Positions 51,055 through 62,478 of a DNA stretch of 64,000 bases are shown piece after piece. Each line of letters opens with the position of its first letter. Position 1 is the stretch's first letter. The notes below the pieces were generated by a model, which saw nothing but the letters and a program-made list of their open reading frames with translations, made no database searches and was not told the origin of the DNA. The translations under genes were made by a program, and so were the position numbers. Source of the stretch: Taxillus chinensis (Eukaryota > Streptophyta > Magnoliopsida > Santalales > Loranthaceae). The stretch covers positions 5,276,550 to 5,340,549 of the forward strand of contig CM042087.1 in assembly GCA_023512835.1 (NCBI GenBank). The letters are read 5' to 3'.

Positions 51055-52494
51055 ATGGCAACTTTCAGTCATCTCCTAAAAGGCTCCCAGGACAAGGAGG
51101 CTGTCACAGTGGTGGCCCAAGCATCTGGAGACATTCAACTTCGCCTTGGAGATTTTCTGCCAGGAGAAGCCCATAAGGCGGAACATGTTATCATAGAAGA
51201 TCAGCTGGACTACACTAAGGAGGTACAGACAATATGGAGGCAGTGGTCAGACGAAAGGAAAAGCATATACATACAACAGTTTGGGGATTTGCTCCATGTG
51301 ACCGAGATACTGGCCGATAAGGATATGCTTGGGGCAGCCATATATTTCTGGGAGCCTCGGCGGCGGTGCTTTGACTTCAACGGCATAGATCTTGTTCCCA
51401 CAATAGAAGAATATAGAAGATTATTGGATATCCCCGTGGAAAACAAAATGAAGATGTATCTACTGGAGCCCAGAAGATCATGTCGAAGGGCCTTCGCTGA
51501 GATAATGGGAAAGCCAGTATGGGACTCACCGGCGGTCACAACCTATGGTGGGCGGGAATATCTTCCATGGGCAACAATCAAAGAAATAATATAGACCGCA
51601 ACAGAAGCAGGGGCACACAAACTGCTTGCACTAGCTATATATGGGCTAGTCATTTTCCCGAGGATATCGGCCCACATCAATGGAGCAATTGTAGATTTAG
51701 TCCAGCAGGTGCTCAAAGGATGTGACCCTACTCCTGCTATCTTGGCTGAAACCATTCGATCTCTTACTTATCTGAGGAGTAAAGGCTCGGGACAGTTCAT
51801 GGGGTGCCTACCTCTCCTATGTACCTGGTTGCAAGGTCATTTCCCCTGTAGTGTTCATCATTTTCCTGCTGTTTATCAAGTACCAGCGACAACACTACTA
51901 GATATTCTGCTCAACAAGTGGAGCCTACCTAAAGACTTTGAAAGCTGGAAAAAGAAGTTGGAGAACCTCACAGAAGCTGACATTACCTGGACTGCTCCTT
52001 GGATGCTAGTGGTCTCCATGACATATAGCTGCGGGGACTAGAATTGGGTTCCACTTTTAGGTCCGTGGGGAGGAACTGCATATGCACCACTGCAGGTGGG
52101 AAGACAAGTGAGGCGTCATCAGATTATCCCCGTGCTATTTGGTATGGAAGAGTGTGACTTCACTTACAACAGAACCATGCTCACAGAAGAAGGCAACAAG
52201 ATGTATCAGGCATGGTCCACACCACACAAGATCCAACCCAACAGTTCAAAACCTGGTGTTTACCCCGCATACATATCTTGGAGGGCACAACACAAGCCAC
52301 AGTTGACTACAGACATGAGAGCTATCCTCCAGGAGAATCAGATTGTAAGGCAGCAGAACCAAAGGCTAGGCGCATCTCTAGAAGGAGCTCTTCAAAGGCT
52401 GCAGCTGAGGGAAAGACAGATCGAGACCATAATGAAGCAGAGGGAAGAAGCAGGTGAGCGACCACCCCAGAGGAAGAGGCGCCGTGCTACTTAG
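51055..52494 (+). pseudogene. Element C ORF1 (Ogre/Tat upstream ORF, function unknown)
   Basis: A 480-codon frame from ATG 51055 to TAG 52494 with two in-frame TAG stops at 51592 and 52039. The protein has a plant-specific domain seen in Tat/Ogre ORF1 and related plant proteins (FGDLLHVTEILADKDML, AAIYFWEPRRRCFDFNGIDLVPTIEEYRRLLDIP), then a Gln/Arg-rich helical C-terminus (ENQIVRQQNQRL...LRERQIETIMKQ) and basic tail RKRRRAT. The second copy at 63134 has CAA instead of TAG at the first stop, so that stop is a recent mutation. Function is unknown in the family. Confidence 0.8.
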
Positions 52495-52560
52495 GAGATG
52501 ACTGGAAGAGTGCTTTAAGATCATGTAGCACTAGCCTTCATTTTACATGGCATTTCAGCA

Positions 52561-54067
52561 TTGAATGTTTGTATTGTGTGTTTGGTTTGTAATAAAGTTA
52601 TTTGTTTTTTAACCCTCCGCATATACATTCCATGCATACATGCATATCAAAAAAAATCAAATAAAAGTTCCCTTGTACCCAGGTGGGTAGCAGCCTCTCA
52701 ACAGATTGCGCACTCGACAATCTCGGATCTCGCCGCAATCAAGTATCACAGCCACAACCGATGGCAGACGAAGCGAGAGCAGACTCATGGGTTTAGAACA
52801 ATCACAACAAGCCTGCAGGGGCAAATGGCTTTGATGATGGAAATGCTCACCAAGCTGACTGAAGAAAGAGAAAGAATCCCGGCAAGAGGAACCCCGACAG
52901 GGGGAACTATTAATCACCACCAAGAGCAGGGACAAAACGCACTTCAACCGCCCAATCTGGCTCCAAGCTAGGCACCCACCTATCATCCTGCTATGGCACA
53001 ACCTCCAACTCCAAATCAAACTCATTTCACTATGCCCACATCGGGACATACAATGGAGGTAATGGGTTCCCCAGCTCCTCAGGAAAATATTGAGTCTCCT
53101 GCTCTACGCCGACTCGAGGAAAGATTGAAAGCCGTAGAAGGCATTAACAGCTATAGCATGACCAGCCCACAAGACTTATGCTTAGTCCCTGGAGTGGTGC
53201 TGCCACCAAAATTCAAAATGCCGGAGTTTGAAAAGTTCAACGGGACCCGGTGTCCAAAGACACATTTGGCCATGTACTATCAAAAGATGGCTGCTTATGC
53301 TAGTGAAGACAAGCTCCTCATGCATTGTTTCCAGGAAAGCCTAACCGGGGCATCCCTTCGCTGGTACTTTCAACTAAATGGAAACCGCATCAAGACATGG
53401 AAGGAATTGGCTACCTCTTTCTTGGCACAATACAAACCCTGCAGTCCATGGAAAAGGGATCTGAGGAGAATTTCAAAGATAATGTACGAACATGGAGAGA
53501 GGCCGCTGTGGAGGTCCAACCTCCTCTTACCGAAAGAGAACTCACCACTCTTTTTATCAACACACTAAAAGGCGTATACTACGAGAAGTTGATAGGTAAC
53601 GTCTCCAACAGCTTTGCAGATTTGGTTGCATTTGGTGAACGTGTACAAAGTGGAATTAAAGGAGGAAAGCTAAAGGGTGATGCGGCTGAGGCACCAAAAC
53701 AGTTTCAACCACCAGCAAAGAAGAATGAAAATGAGAGCAACCTGGTATACCAAGCGCACCAGTCAATACAACCGACATTCTACCAAGCACCGGGGTACTA
53801 TAGTGGATCACCCGTGGCCGCCTACACTGCACCTGCACCACCTCCCCAATTCATGCCCTACTTCCCACATGGAAGGGTTCCATTTCCATATCCAATGACA
53901 CCTAATCCGTTTCAACCAAGAGCGCCTTACACAATGCAACCAAGGCCAGCAACTCAGGAAGGACCAGGAGCCTCATTCCAAGGACAGGGGCAACCGAGGG
54001 CCCAGACCCAGCAAGCAGGAGCGAATCAGGCTTCCGTCGACCACGACAAGAGTTTGATCCAATTCCA
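52561..54067 (+). pseudogene. gag: Element C gag
   Basis: Same frame as ORF1 up to about 53450. N-terminal coiled coil region LQGQMALMMEMLTKLTEERE, a stop at 52969-52971, then from 52993 a Pro-rich part, LRRLEERLKAVEG, and the capsid: LPPKFKMPEFEKFNGT, HLAMYYQKMAAYASEDKLLMHCFQESLTGASLRWYFQL, TWKELATSFLAQYK. A frameshift near 53450 moves the rest to the frame 53325-54071 (NFKDNVRTWREAAVEVQPPL, LFINTLKGVYYEKLIGN), ending in a long Pro/Gln-rich linker. It runs into the next ORF, which overlaps it by four bases at 54068. Confidence 0.83.
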
Positions 54068-55381
54068 ATGACTTATGCGGAATTATACCCCAAACTCTTA
54101 GAGGCAAGGATAGTAACCCCTATACTCTTGGGAGAAATAAAGACTCCTCCCCCATCCTGGTACAAGCCGGATGCCCGGTGTGAATATCACGCAGGTGGAG
54201 CGGGACATGATATCGAGAATTGCATAACATTCAAAAGAAAGGTTCAGGCAATGAAGGATGCAAAGTGGATGGATTTTTCCGCACTCACTGGGACACCAAA
54301 TGTGAACAATAATCCGCTTCCAGAACATTCCCATGACATGACCAGTATCACAACAGAAGGACGGCTAGAGAAGGTTTCACAAATACGAATGGACAAAAGC
54401 TATTTGTTTAACCTACTGCATAAATATGGATATATACTTACTCCCGACGCATTGAAGACAGAGAAGGGGACAGAGTTGGACAAACAATGCCTTTATCACA
54501 AAATGTCACGGGGGCATGACATCGAACACTGTAGCGAGTTTGCTAGCCTGGTACAAAAGCTCATAGAACAAAGGATGATCGAATTCTCAAGAGGAGGAAT
54601 GGACAACCAAAGCCACGTGATCCAAGGAGATGATTCACACAAATCGCCATGGGTGCCAACACCCCTTGTCTTAAACGTTAAGGCTCTGGAGATCCCGCTA
54701 CTGCCACTTGGAATCAAGCCTCTCACTATCCATGCCTCAAGTGTCTCCCATTATCCAGAATGGGTGGCCAATGTTGTACCAGTACCGAAGAAAGTAGGCA
54801 AGGTCCGCATGTGCGTCGATTATAGAGATCTGAACTGGGCTAGTCCAAAAGATAACTTCCCACTTCCTCACATTGATACGCTAGTGGATAATACGGCAAA
54901 GCATGCTCTATTCTCATTCATGGATGGTTTCTCGGGCTATAATCAAATTCGTATGGCCCCCGAACACAAAGAGGGGACCACATTCACGACACTTTGGGGC
55001 ACTTTCTGCTATAATGTGATATCGTTTGGTCTAAAGAACGCAAGAGCCACCTATCAGCCAGCCATGGTGACTCTATTCCACGATATGATGCATAAGGAAG
55101 TCAAAGTTTATGTGGACGACATGATAGCCAAATCACGAAGCACTGAAGATCATATCGAAGTACTCCGCAAGCTCTTCAACAGGCTACGAAAATATCAACT
55201 GAAATTGAACCCCGAAAAGTGCACTTTCGGAGCCATGTCGGGAAAACTGTTGGGTTTCATTGTGAGCCAAAAAGGAGTTGAAATCGATCCAGATAAAGTT
55301 CGAGCTATCCAAGAGATGTCGCCACCACGGACCATCAAGGAGGTTAGAGGATTCCTAGGGCGACTGAATTACATTGCCTGA
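54068..55381 (+). CDS. pol: Element C gag C-terminus fused to RT, protease missing
   Basis: Open for 437 codons. N-terminal part: two CHHC-type zinc motifs of Tat gag (CEYHAGGAGHDIENC and CLYHKMSRGHDIEHC). Around nt 54715-54745 the sequence passes from gag-like (PLGIKPLTIHAS) directly to RT (HYPEWVANVVPVPKKVGK). The retropepsin with D-T/S-G and the first RT block are absent, so a deletion of perhaps 1-1.5 kb has occurred without breaking the frame. RT has MCVDYRDLN, PLPHIDTLVDNTA, FSFMDGFSGYNQI (first Asp), YVDD at 55109-55120, FGAMSGKLLGFIVSQKGVEIDPDKV. Some conserved residues are changed (LKNARATYQPAM instead of LKNAGATYQRAM). The stop TGA at 55379 comes just before FISQLTATCEP. Confidence 0.85.
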   Translation: MTYAELYPKLLEARIVTPILLGEIKTPPPSWYKPDARCEYHAGGAGHDIENCITFKRKVQAMKDAKWMDFSALTGTPNVNNNPLPEHSHDMTSITTEGRLEKVSQIRMDKSYLFNLLHKYGYILTPDALKTEKGTELDKQCLYHKMSRGHDIEHCSEFASLVQKLIEQRMIEFSRGGMDNQSHVIQGDDSHKSPWVPTPLVLNVKALEIPLLPLGIKPLTIHASSVSHYPEWVANVVPVPKKVGKVRMCVDYRDLNWASPKDNFPLPHIDTLVDNTAKHALFSFMDGFSGYNQIRMAPEHKEGTTFTTLWGTFCYNVISFGLKNARATYQPAMVTLFHDMMHKEVKVYVDDMIAKSRSTEDHIEVLRKLFNRLRKYQLKLNPEKCTFGAMSGKLLGFIVSQKGVEIDPDKVRAIQEMSPPRTIKEVRGFLGRLNYIA

Positions 55382-55873
55382 TTTATTTCCCAATTGACAG
55401 CCACCTGTGAACCCATTTTCAAGACTTTATGAAAGAACAACCCAGAAATTTGGAATGACAAGTGTCAAGAAGCTTTTGACAAGAACAAACAATATCTGTC
55501 TAATCCACCTATTTTGGTCCCACTAGTACCGGATAGACCTCTGACCTTATACTTGACCGTTCAGGAGTTAGCAATGGGTTGTGTCTTGGGGCAACACGAT
55601 TCTACAGGCAAGAAGGAGCAAGCCATTTATTACCTCAACAAGAAGTTCACCATCAATGAAGAAAACTACACACCCTTGGAGAAGACGTGTTGTGCCCTTG
55701 TTTGGATAACAAGACGATTGAGGCAATACACTCTTTATCATACCACATGGCTGATTTTGAGGCATGATCCACTCAAATATCTCTTGGAAAAACCATCCAT
55801 TTCTGGAAGAATTGCCAAATGGCAGTTGATCCTATCGGAGTACGATATTATTTACGTACCTCAAAAACCATAA
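55382..55873 (+). pseudogene. pol: Element C first RNase H (Gypsy type)
   Basis: RT connection FISQLTATCEPIFKTL, a TGA near 55430, then from 55514 LTLYLTVQELAMGCVLGQHD (the catalytic Asp of YLxVSxxAxxAVL position is not evident), QAIYYLNKKFTINEENYTPLEKTCCALVWITRRLRQY (Glu), HDPLKYLLEKPSISGRIAKWQLILSEYDI. As in other Tat elements this RNase H is degenerate compared with Tekay RNase H. Confidence 0.8.
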
Positions 55874-56476
55874 AAGGAAGTGCAATAGCCGACTATCTGG
55901 CAGACAGAGCACTAGAAGATTACGAGCCCATGACTATTGGCTTCCCAGATGAGCATATCAACATCATTTTGGCCGAAGTATCAGACATATGGATGATGTG
56001 GTTCGATGGAGCCTCCAGTCTCTTAGGTCACGGTGTTGGGGCCATCCTGATATCCCCAAAAGGCGAACATTTCCCCATGGCGGCAAAGCTAACCTTCCCT
56101 TGTACAAACAATGTAGTAGAATATGAGGCTTGTGTGATGGGACTTCAAGAAGCCATTAACAAAGGAATCAAAAAATTATGAGTGTTCGGCAATATTTTTC
56201 AAGTAAGGGGTGAATGGGAGACTCGAAACCACAAATAATCCCATATCGGAAGCACGTTACGGAGTTAGCCAAGAAATTCGAAGACATTACGTTTGCGCAT
56301 ATGCCCAGGGAATACAATCAGATTCCTGATGCGTTGGCCACTCTAGCCTCCCTCCTTCGACTAGACACAAAGTTGGAAGTCCAGTCTTTCGATATCCGTA
56401 TACAAGATGCTCCTGCACATTGCATGGCCATTGAAGGAAATACTGAAGAAAAACCTTGGTTTGAGGACATCAAATA
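55874..56476 (+). pseudogene. pol: Element C second RNase H (archaeal-type, aRNH)
   Basis: Tat elements carry an additional RNase H between the first one and integrase. Seen here: AIADYLADRAL, then WMMWFDGASSLLGHGVGAILISPKGEHFP (first catalytic Asp, codon at 56005) and NNVVEYEACVMGLQEAI (catalytic Glu). A TGA at 56179-56181 stops the frame. In the following sequence the YGDS position that carries another catalytic Asp reads FGN (AAT at 56191-56193), so this domain is doubly damaged. The end, HVTELAKKFEDITFAHMPREYNQIPDALATLASL, is open from 56214. Confidence 0.82.
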
Positions 56477-56480
56477 GTAT

Positions 56481-57655
56481 TTGCTTAAGCAAGAATACCC
56501 AGCAGAGGCCTCTGAGTCTGATAAAAGAAATATTCGAAGGTCAGCATCCAACTATTATCTTGATGGCTCGATTCTGTATAAGAGAAACCATGACATGGTA
56601 TTATTGCAGTGTGTGGCAAAAGAAGAATCGACACAAATAATGAAGGAAGTGCACGAAGGGGAATGTGGTTCACATGCAAACGGACATACATTAACAAGAC
56701 AAATCATGCGAATGGGCTATTATTGGGTCACCATGGAAAAAGATTGCATTGAATATGTGCACAAATGCCTCAAGTGTCAAATTTATGGTGAGAAGATCCA
56801 AGTACCGCCGTCCAAACTACACGTGATGGTTTCCCCATGGCCGTTCTCGCTTTGGGGCATTGACGTTATCGGACCAATATCTCCATAGGCTTCTAATGGT
56901 CATCGTTTCATTTTGGTAGCCATTGATTAGGCTGTGGTACTTCGATTTATGCAGAACAACATCATATGCCAATATGGGCTTCCCGAGCAGATCATAATGG
57001 ACAATGCTGCCAATTTGAACAGTCGGATGATAGGGAAGTTGTGTGAAACATACAAAATTCAACACTGCAACTCGACCACCTATCGCCCAAAGATGAATGG
57101 AGCAGTCGAGGCAGCCAACAAGAACATCAAGAACATTATCAGAAAGATAACTGAAACATACAAAGATTGGCACGAGAAGCTACCATACGCTTTGCATGCT
57201 TAACGTACCTCAGTGTGTACATCGACCGGGGCAACTCCATTTTCTTTGGTCTACGGCATGGAAGCAGTCCTACCGGTCGAAGTGGAGATACCCTCCCTCC
57301 AAGTACTTAAGGATACTCAACTCGAAGAAGCAGAATGGGCCCAAAGTCGTTATGAGCAGTTGAATTTAATTGAAGGCAAGCGCTTGGCAGCAGTTTGCAG
57401 AGGACAGCTGTATCAACAAAGAATGATCAACAATTACAATAAAAAGGTGAAGCCCAGAAACTTTTAAGAGGGTGATCTTGTCCTCAAAAAGATCCCAATC
57501 CAGCATGACCATCGAGGCAAGTGGACTCCCAATTATGAAGGCCCATATGTTGTGAAAAAAGCATTCTCGGGAGGCGCATTGATCCTTGCCAAAATGGACG
57601 GAGATGAGCTTCCTAATACAGTGAATAGTGACGCCGTCAAAAAGTTTTATGCTTA
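56481..57655 (+). pseudogene. pol: Element C integrase
   Basis: HHCC domain at residues 58-99 of the 56481 frame: HEGECGSHANGH...YVHKCLKCQ. Then PWPFSLWGIDVIGPISP (first catalytic Asp), stop TAG at 56886-56888, FILVAID with a stop at about 56927, and a direct jump to AVVLRFMQNNIICQYGLPEQIIMDNAANLNS: the KWVEA segment is deleted. Second Asp in MDNAAN, Glu in GAVEAANKNIKN. After a stop at about 57200 the C-terminal part continues (TPFSLVYGMEAVLPVEVEIPS, LVLKKIPI, NYEGPYVVKKAFSGGALIL) and ends at TAA 57653-57655. No chromodomain, as expected for Tat. Confidence 0.85.
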
Positions 57656-57699
57656 ACTCTCATACCTCCCAACAAGATTCTCATTCTTGTAATGAGCGG

Positions 57700-57830
57700 A
57701 CCTGGTGAAAATCCGAAAGGGCACCAAGGGTAAAATAAAAGGCTCCAACAAAAGACAAAAAAAGAAAATAAAGGCGGACTTGTTGAAAACCCGAAAGGGC
57801 ACCAAGGGTAAAATACAAAGCCAACAATAA
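57700..57830. repeat. Two-copy direct repeat
   Basis: GCGGAC(C/T)TG(G/T)TGAAAA at 57696 and 57774, each followed by CCGAAAGGGCACCAAGGGTA; period about 78 bases. Confidence 0.85.
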
Positions 57831-58893
57831 ATCTTGAAAGGGTGAAATCAGTCAGAATCTGAAAGGATCAGGACCACAACAAATAGGATCCTTTATAAAC
57901 AGTGGAGACAACATCATCCAAAAACAGCGGCTGCAAACAGTGGAAGACTTGGCCAAACCTGCAGCACGCTCGAATCAAATTTGTATATTATGCTTTTTAA
58001 AGAGTTGTAATTTTGTTTATCAGATTATAACAATAGGACACTTTTTATGATATAAATATGTTTTGTGGAATCAAACCAGCAAAATCCCGTTTTATATCCT
58101 TAATCATATTTTATCCTCTTCATTTCACATTTAAATAGAATATCTTAAATCCCCAATGGGATCCATTGGCATTACCTTATGAGTAGAATCAAGCTCAAAA
58201 TCCCCAAACAAATTAAGTCCCCAACTCAGACTACTCATATCTCCACAGAATATCATTATCCCCATAGAAGTCATCAAGTCAAGCTCCTTAATATGGCGAA
58301 GCTAAATTTAACAGACCCTTCATGCACAAAAGGAAGTTCCCCAGCAAAGACCGAACGGACTCCCAATCCAAAGAGAACATTGTTCCCCAACAAGTTGAAT
58401 GTTAGCCAACCTCTCCAAGAGCATTGAGATAGATCTCTAGTCCTGGCCAAACCCTCAGTGATACATCACATTGCATTCGATGCATACATCACATCGCATC
58501 ACATGGCATCATATGGCACCACAAGTTGAGGTTTATGCATCCCCGCATACAGCACATTGCAGTCCATGCATCATTTACATACATTTAGCATACTCTGTAA
58601 TTTCAGGAATGTTGCCATCTCTGAAGATCCTAAGAGCTCATACTCAGAAAGCTTCTCATCAAGCTATCCTAGCTTTCTTTGTTCAACTTTACAACTCTTT
58701 CTTTGCAATTTCCCCAAGCTCTAAACGCATCCTTTGGCACTTGACAAACTTTTTCCCCTTTTGGGTCACCTCGTACAGCGATCTCCTTGAGTAAACTCGT
58801 AGAGGGAGCCCAAATTGGGTTACTTCCCAAACTCACCATTTCCTTAAAGCATTTCCCCAAACACCAATTGATGTCTCCAACAAGTCTTTCCAG

Positions 58894-59365
58894 CTTAAGC
58901 CTATCGTTGCTATGGGCTTTCCATTTTCAATTCGAGCCTATCGTTGTTGTGGGCCTTTCAATTTTCAGTTCAAGCCTATCGTTGCTCTGGGCTTTCTATT
59001 TTCAGTTTAAGCCTATCGTTGTTGTGGGCTTTCTATTTTCAGTTTAAGCCTATCGTTGTTGTGGGCTTTCTATTTTCAGTTTTAGCCTATCGTTGCTGTG
59101 GGCTTTCTATTTTTAGTTTAAGCCTATCGTTGCTGTGGGCTTTCTATTTTCAGTTTAAGCCTATCGTTGCTTTGGGCCTTTCCATTTTCAGTTAAGCCTA
59201 TCATTACTGTGGGGCTTTTTCAATCTTCAATTCAAGCCTATCATTGCATTTTCAACCCAAGTCTATCGTTGCCGTAGGCTTTCTTTTTCAGTTCAAGCCT
59301 ATCATTGCTATGGGCTTTCCATTTTTCAGTTCAAGCCTGTCATTATTGTAGGCTTTCAATCTCCA
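58894..59365. repeat. Minisatellite, about 37-bp unit, about 13 copies
   Basis: Unit AAGCCTATCGTTGCTGTGGG plus CTTTCTATTTTCAGTTT. Central copies are almost identical, outer copies diverged, the usual pattern of unequal exchange or slippage. Confidence 0.92.
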
Positions 59366-59561
59366 GTATCAGGCGACCTTAGATGCCTCATCAAAGTATT
59401 ATCCAAGTCCACCGGCCTGTGAAGCCCCTTTTCCCTCTCGGGGACAGACCCAACCATTGCATTCTATTCTTCCTCTGTGCTAGGTAAGTCAGGTAAGTGC
59501 TCCAACCCGTCCAAAATGACTCCTTTTATCTTTGTCCGCTGTTTGTATACAAACAGTGCAC

Positions 59562-59574
59562 AAAGAGGGGCAGC
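59562..59574 (+). other. Element C polypurine tract
   Basis: AAAGAGGGGCAGC directly before the second LTR. Confidence 0.75.
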
Positions 59575-61887
59575 TATTGGACCCCATTTTGTCCGGGTTG
59601 GACATACTAACCCCATTTGGTGTATATACCTTTTTGTCCATGCCATATACCTTGTTGAACAGGTCCTTAGAGATTCCCTGCGATTTGCACAAGATGGATA
59701 CAGTTACACGAATGGGGAAGCCCAAAATGGATGACCTTTTGCTACAAGTCCCTGAAGTACCCCAAGACCAAAATCAGGGGATAGAGGAAGAAATTTGGAG
59801 AATAACGCACTTGACTGAGCTCCATTCTGATTCAAAATAAAGAAGTTATGGCCAAAACAACTTCCGTTGGAAAAAGTCAAACTTGCCAAAAGACGGTCAA
59901 TGCCCCTGGTCAAACTGCCCGAAAAAGTGATCATGCGAAACTTTCCAAAATGTCTATGTCGGCAAATACGGGTCTTCCCAAACAATCCCTAAAAGGTCGT
60001 CCCGAATACGGGTCTTCCCAAACTTCGGGGTTGACCGTTGACCGTTGACCTGCCGACACTTCGACCGTTGACCTTCGAAGCCTCGAAGCCTCGAAGCCGC
60101 GAAGACCCGAAGCCTCGAAGCCTGTAAACCTCTGACCTTCCGACACTCCGACCTTCGACCCTTCGACCCTTGACTTTCGAACCCTGTGAAGATGCGAAGC
60201 CTCGAAGCCTCCGACCCTACCGACACTCCGACCTTCGACCGTTCGACCCTTGACCTTCGAACCCTGTGAGCCTTCGACCCTCCGACCCTGCCGACACTTC
60301 GACCCGTTGACCATTGACTTTCGACCCACCGAAACTTCGACCCTGCCGACACTTCGACCTGCCGACACTCTGACCTGCCGACACTTCGACCCTCTGACCC
60401 CTTGACCGTCGCTGTTTGACTTCTTTCGTTTGCTCTCTCGCTGATCCCTCACGGGATACGTTTTATGAGCTGACCATTTTTGTCAGAGATGCTTTCAACG
60501 CCTGTCAGTCATATGCGTCAACAAAAAACCAAAAAAAAGGCAATCATAGATCGACAGTCCACCCGACAAGGCATAGAATCTGGGAATTAATAAATGCTGG
60601 GATTAATAATACACCCGACTAAGCATTAAATGCAGCAATTAATGAGATCTAGCCAATATCCTTTAAGATTAGTCTCTCGTCCATGCAGAAGAGGGGCTCG
60701 GCGAAAAAAAAAAGAGACAGAAAAGGAAGAGGTTCAGCAGAGAGAAAAAAGAGTTCAGCCCAAAAACAAAAAAAAAAACGAGAGAGACCGAGAGATTTTT
60801 GACGCCCAGAAAAAGAAAACGCAGCACGCCCAGAAAAAGGAAAAGGGGGATTCACGCCCAGACAAAGAAAAAGGGAGAGGGATTCACGCCCAAGGAAAAA
60901 AAAAGAGAGAACCCCGCTGCCATCTTCACACCCAGTTGCCTAATTCCAGATTTTCGCCCAACACTCCCCCTATCTTAAAATCAAAATCGTCCAAGTCTTT
61001 CCAATCCCTTTTCCCTGACACCTCGTTACAGCTCTTTTACCCAGAAAGAAACAAAAAAAAATGATTCTAGTTCTGCTTTTTTCTCTTCTTACGTTTCCAT
61101 CACAAAAACAAAAACAAAAAAAAAACAATTGTTTTTTTCATTCCCTATTCGTTACACCCATTCTCCTCAATTCCAGCCCAAAAAAAAGGTTCCAAAATAT
61201 ACATCATCCTCCTTTCCCACGTTTTCTACCTAAAACCCAGAAAAAGGTTCTTGCTTTTCATCTTCTCTCCTCTCCACACACCATTGCAATCTCCAAATCA
61301 AAATCCCAACTGATTCTTGCCATTTACGCTATTGGAACTTGGTGATTTGGAAATTCGGACAGGAGACTATCGGCGTGGCCAGGATTCGCACAGCAGTTCG
61401 GTGTTCGAAGCTTCAAAGTCGGTTCAGCCCTTATTTCTTCATTACTTTTCAGCTTATTTATATTGATACTTGATGTAATTCTTAGTATTTCCTTGTATTT
61501 CTTTTTCTTTTATTAGTATGCGTTGTGTTTTCCTTGTATTTCCCTTTCTTTTGTATATGTGTGTGTTGTAATATGTAGAGTAAAGCAAAAACAAAAAAAA
61601 CAAAGAAAGAAAAAGAGAGAGAGCAAAGGGAGGCATGAAGAAAAAGAAAAGAAAGAAAAAGAGTGAGTCGTTTTCATTTATGGATGTCACAATCACACAC
61701 ATCACTTTATATGTTATTGTGTTAGTTCATGGTTTTACCCTTGTAAAAAGAAGCAAAAAAAAGAAAGAGAAAACGTTTTCAAAACCAAAAGGCATTGCAA
61801 AGCCAAAAGACAAACAACAAAAAAGGGAGCAAAAACAAAAAAATGTCTTCAAGTCAAAACGTATTTCCACCTTTGGGATTGAAAAAC

Positions 61888-61919
<32 letters not shown>

Positions 61920-62458
61920 GTTTTCTGACAAAACACAAAAACCAAGAAATGTTTTCTAACCCAAAAACCCCAAAAAAAAAAAAAAAAAAAACAAAAACAA
62001 GGAAAAAAAAATTGTTTTCATGTTTTCAAAAAAAAAAAAACCAAAACAAACCCCTAGGATCTCATTCCCCACTTCAAACAAAAAACCAAAACTTGTAGGA
62101 TTCCCTTTAGAAATTTAGGGTAAATCCATTTTAACCATGACTTTAATAAATAACTTAGCTAAATAAAAATTATAGACTTTTTAGGAAACCTAACCCAGTT
62201 GTGGTAGTACAAGTAAAATAGAAAACCTCCTCCTCCAAAAATAGATACCGAAAGGGCGCTGTAGGGGTGCTAATCCTTTCCTTCACGTAACCAACTCCCG
62301 AACCCTTCTCTGATAACGCAGACCACACCTTTAAACTAGTCAAAGTAGAGGGTATCCAACTGTACCCCAAAAACAGTTGGTGGAGACTCTAAATTTTCTC
62401 ACCATTGGTTTAGTTTGAGCTCACCCCAAACGGGCCCAGACGAAAACCAGTGATGACA
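59575..62458 (+). repeat. Element C second LTR (2.88 kb)
   Basis: Starts TATTGGACCCC (TG changed to TA) and ends GATGACA. Close match to 47424-50385; differences are mostly length changes in A-runs and in the TCGA repeats (about 60030-60410). A PPT precedes it and a PBS follows it. Confidence 0.92.
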
Positions 62459-62460
62459 GC

Positions 62461-62478
62461 TGGCGACTCTGCTGGGGA
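62461..62478 (+). other. Primer binding site after second LTR
   Basis: TGGCGACTCTGCTGGGGA, same as at 50388 with one more G. Confidence 0.8.

Larger units (their letters stand above)
57656..59561 (+). other. Element C 3' untranslated region
   Basis: 1.9 kb without genes. Two copies of GAAAGGGCACCAAGGGTAAA with flanks (57713 and 57791) and the minisatellite at 58894-59365 lie here. Long 3' regions with tandem repeats are well known in Tat/Ogre elements. Nothing else recognised at 57860-58890. Confidence 0.8.

Noticed and set aside
58894..59365. Possible CRISPR array
   Set aside because: Units are contiguous tandem copies without unique spacers.
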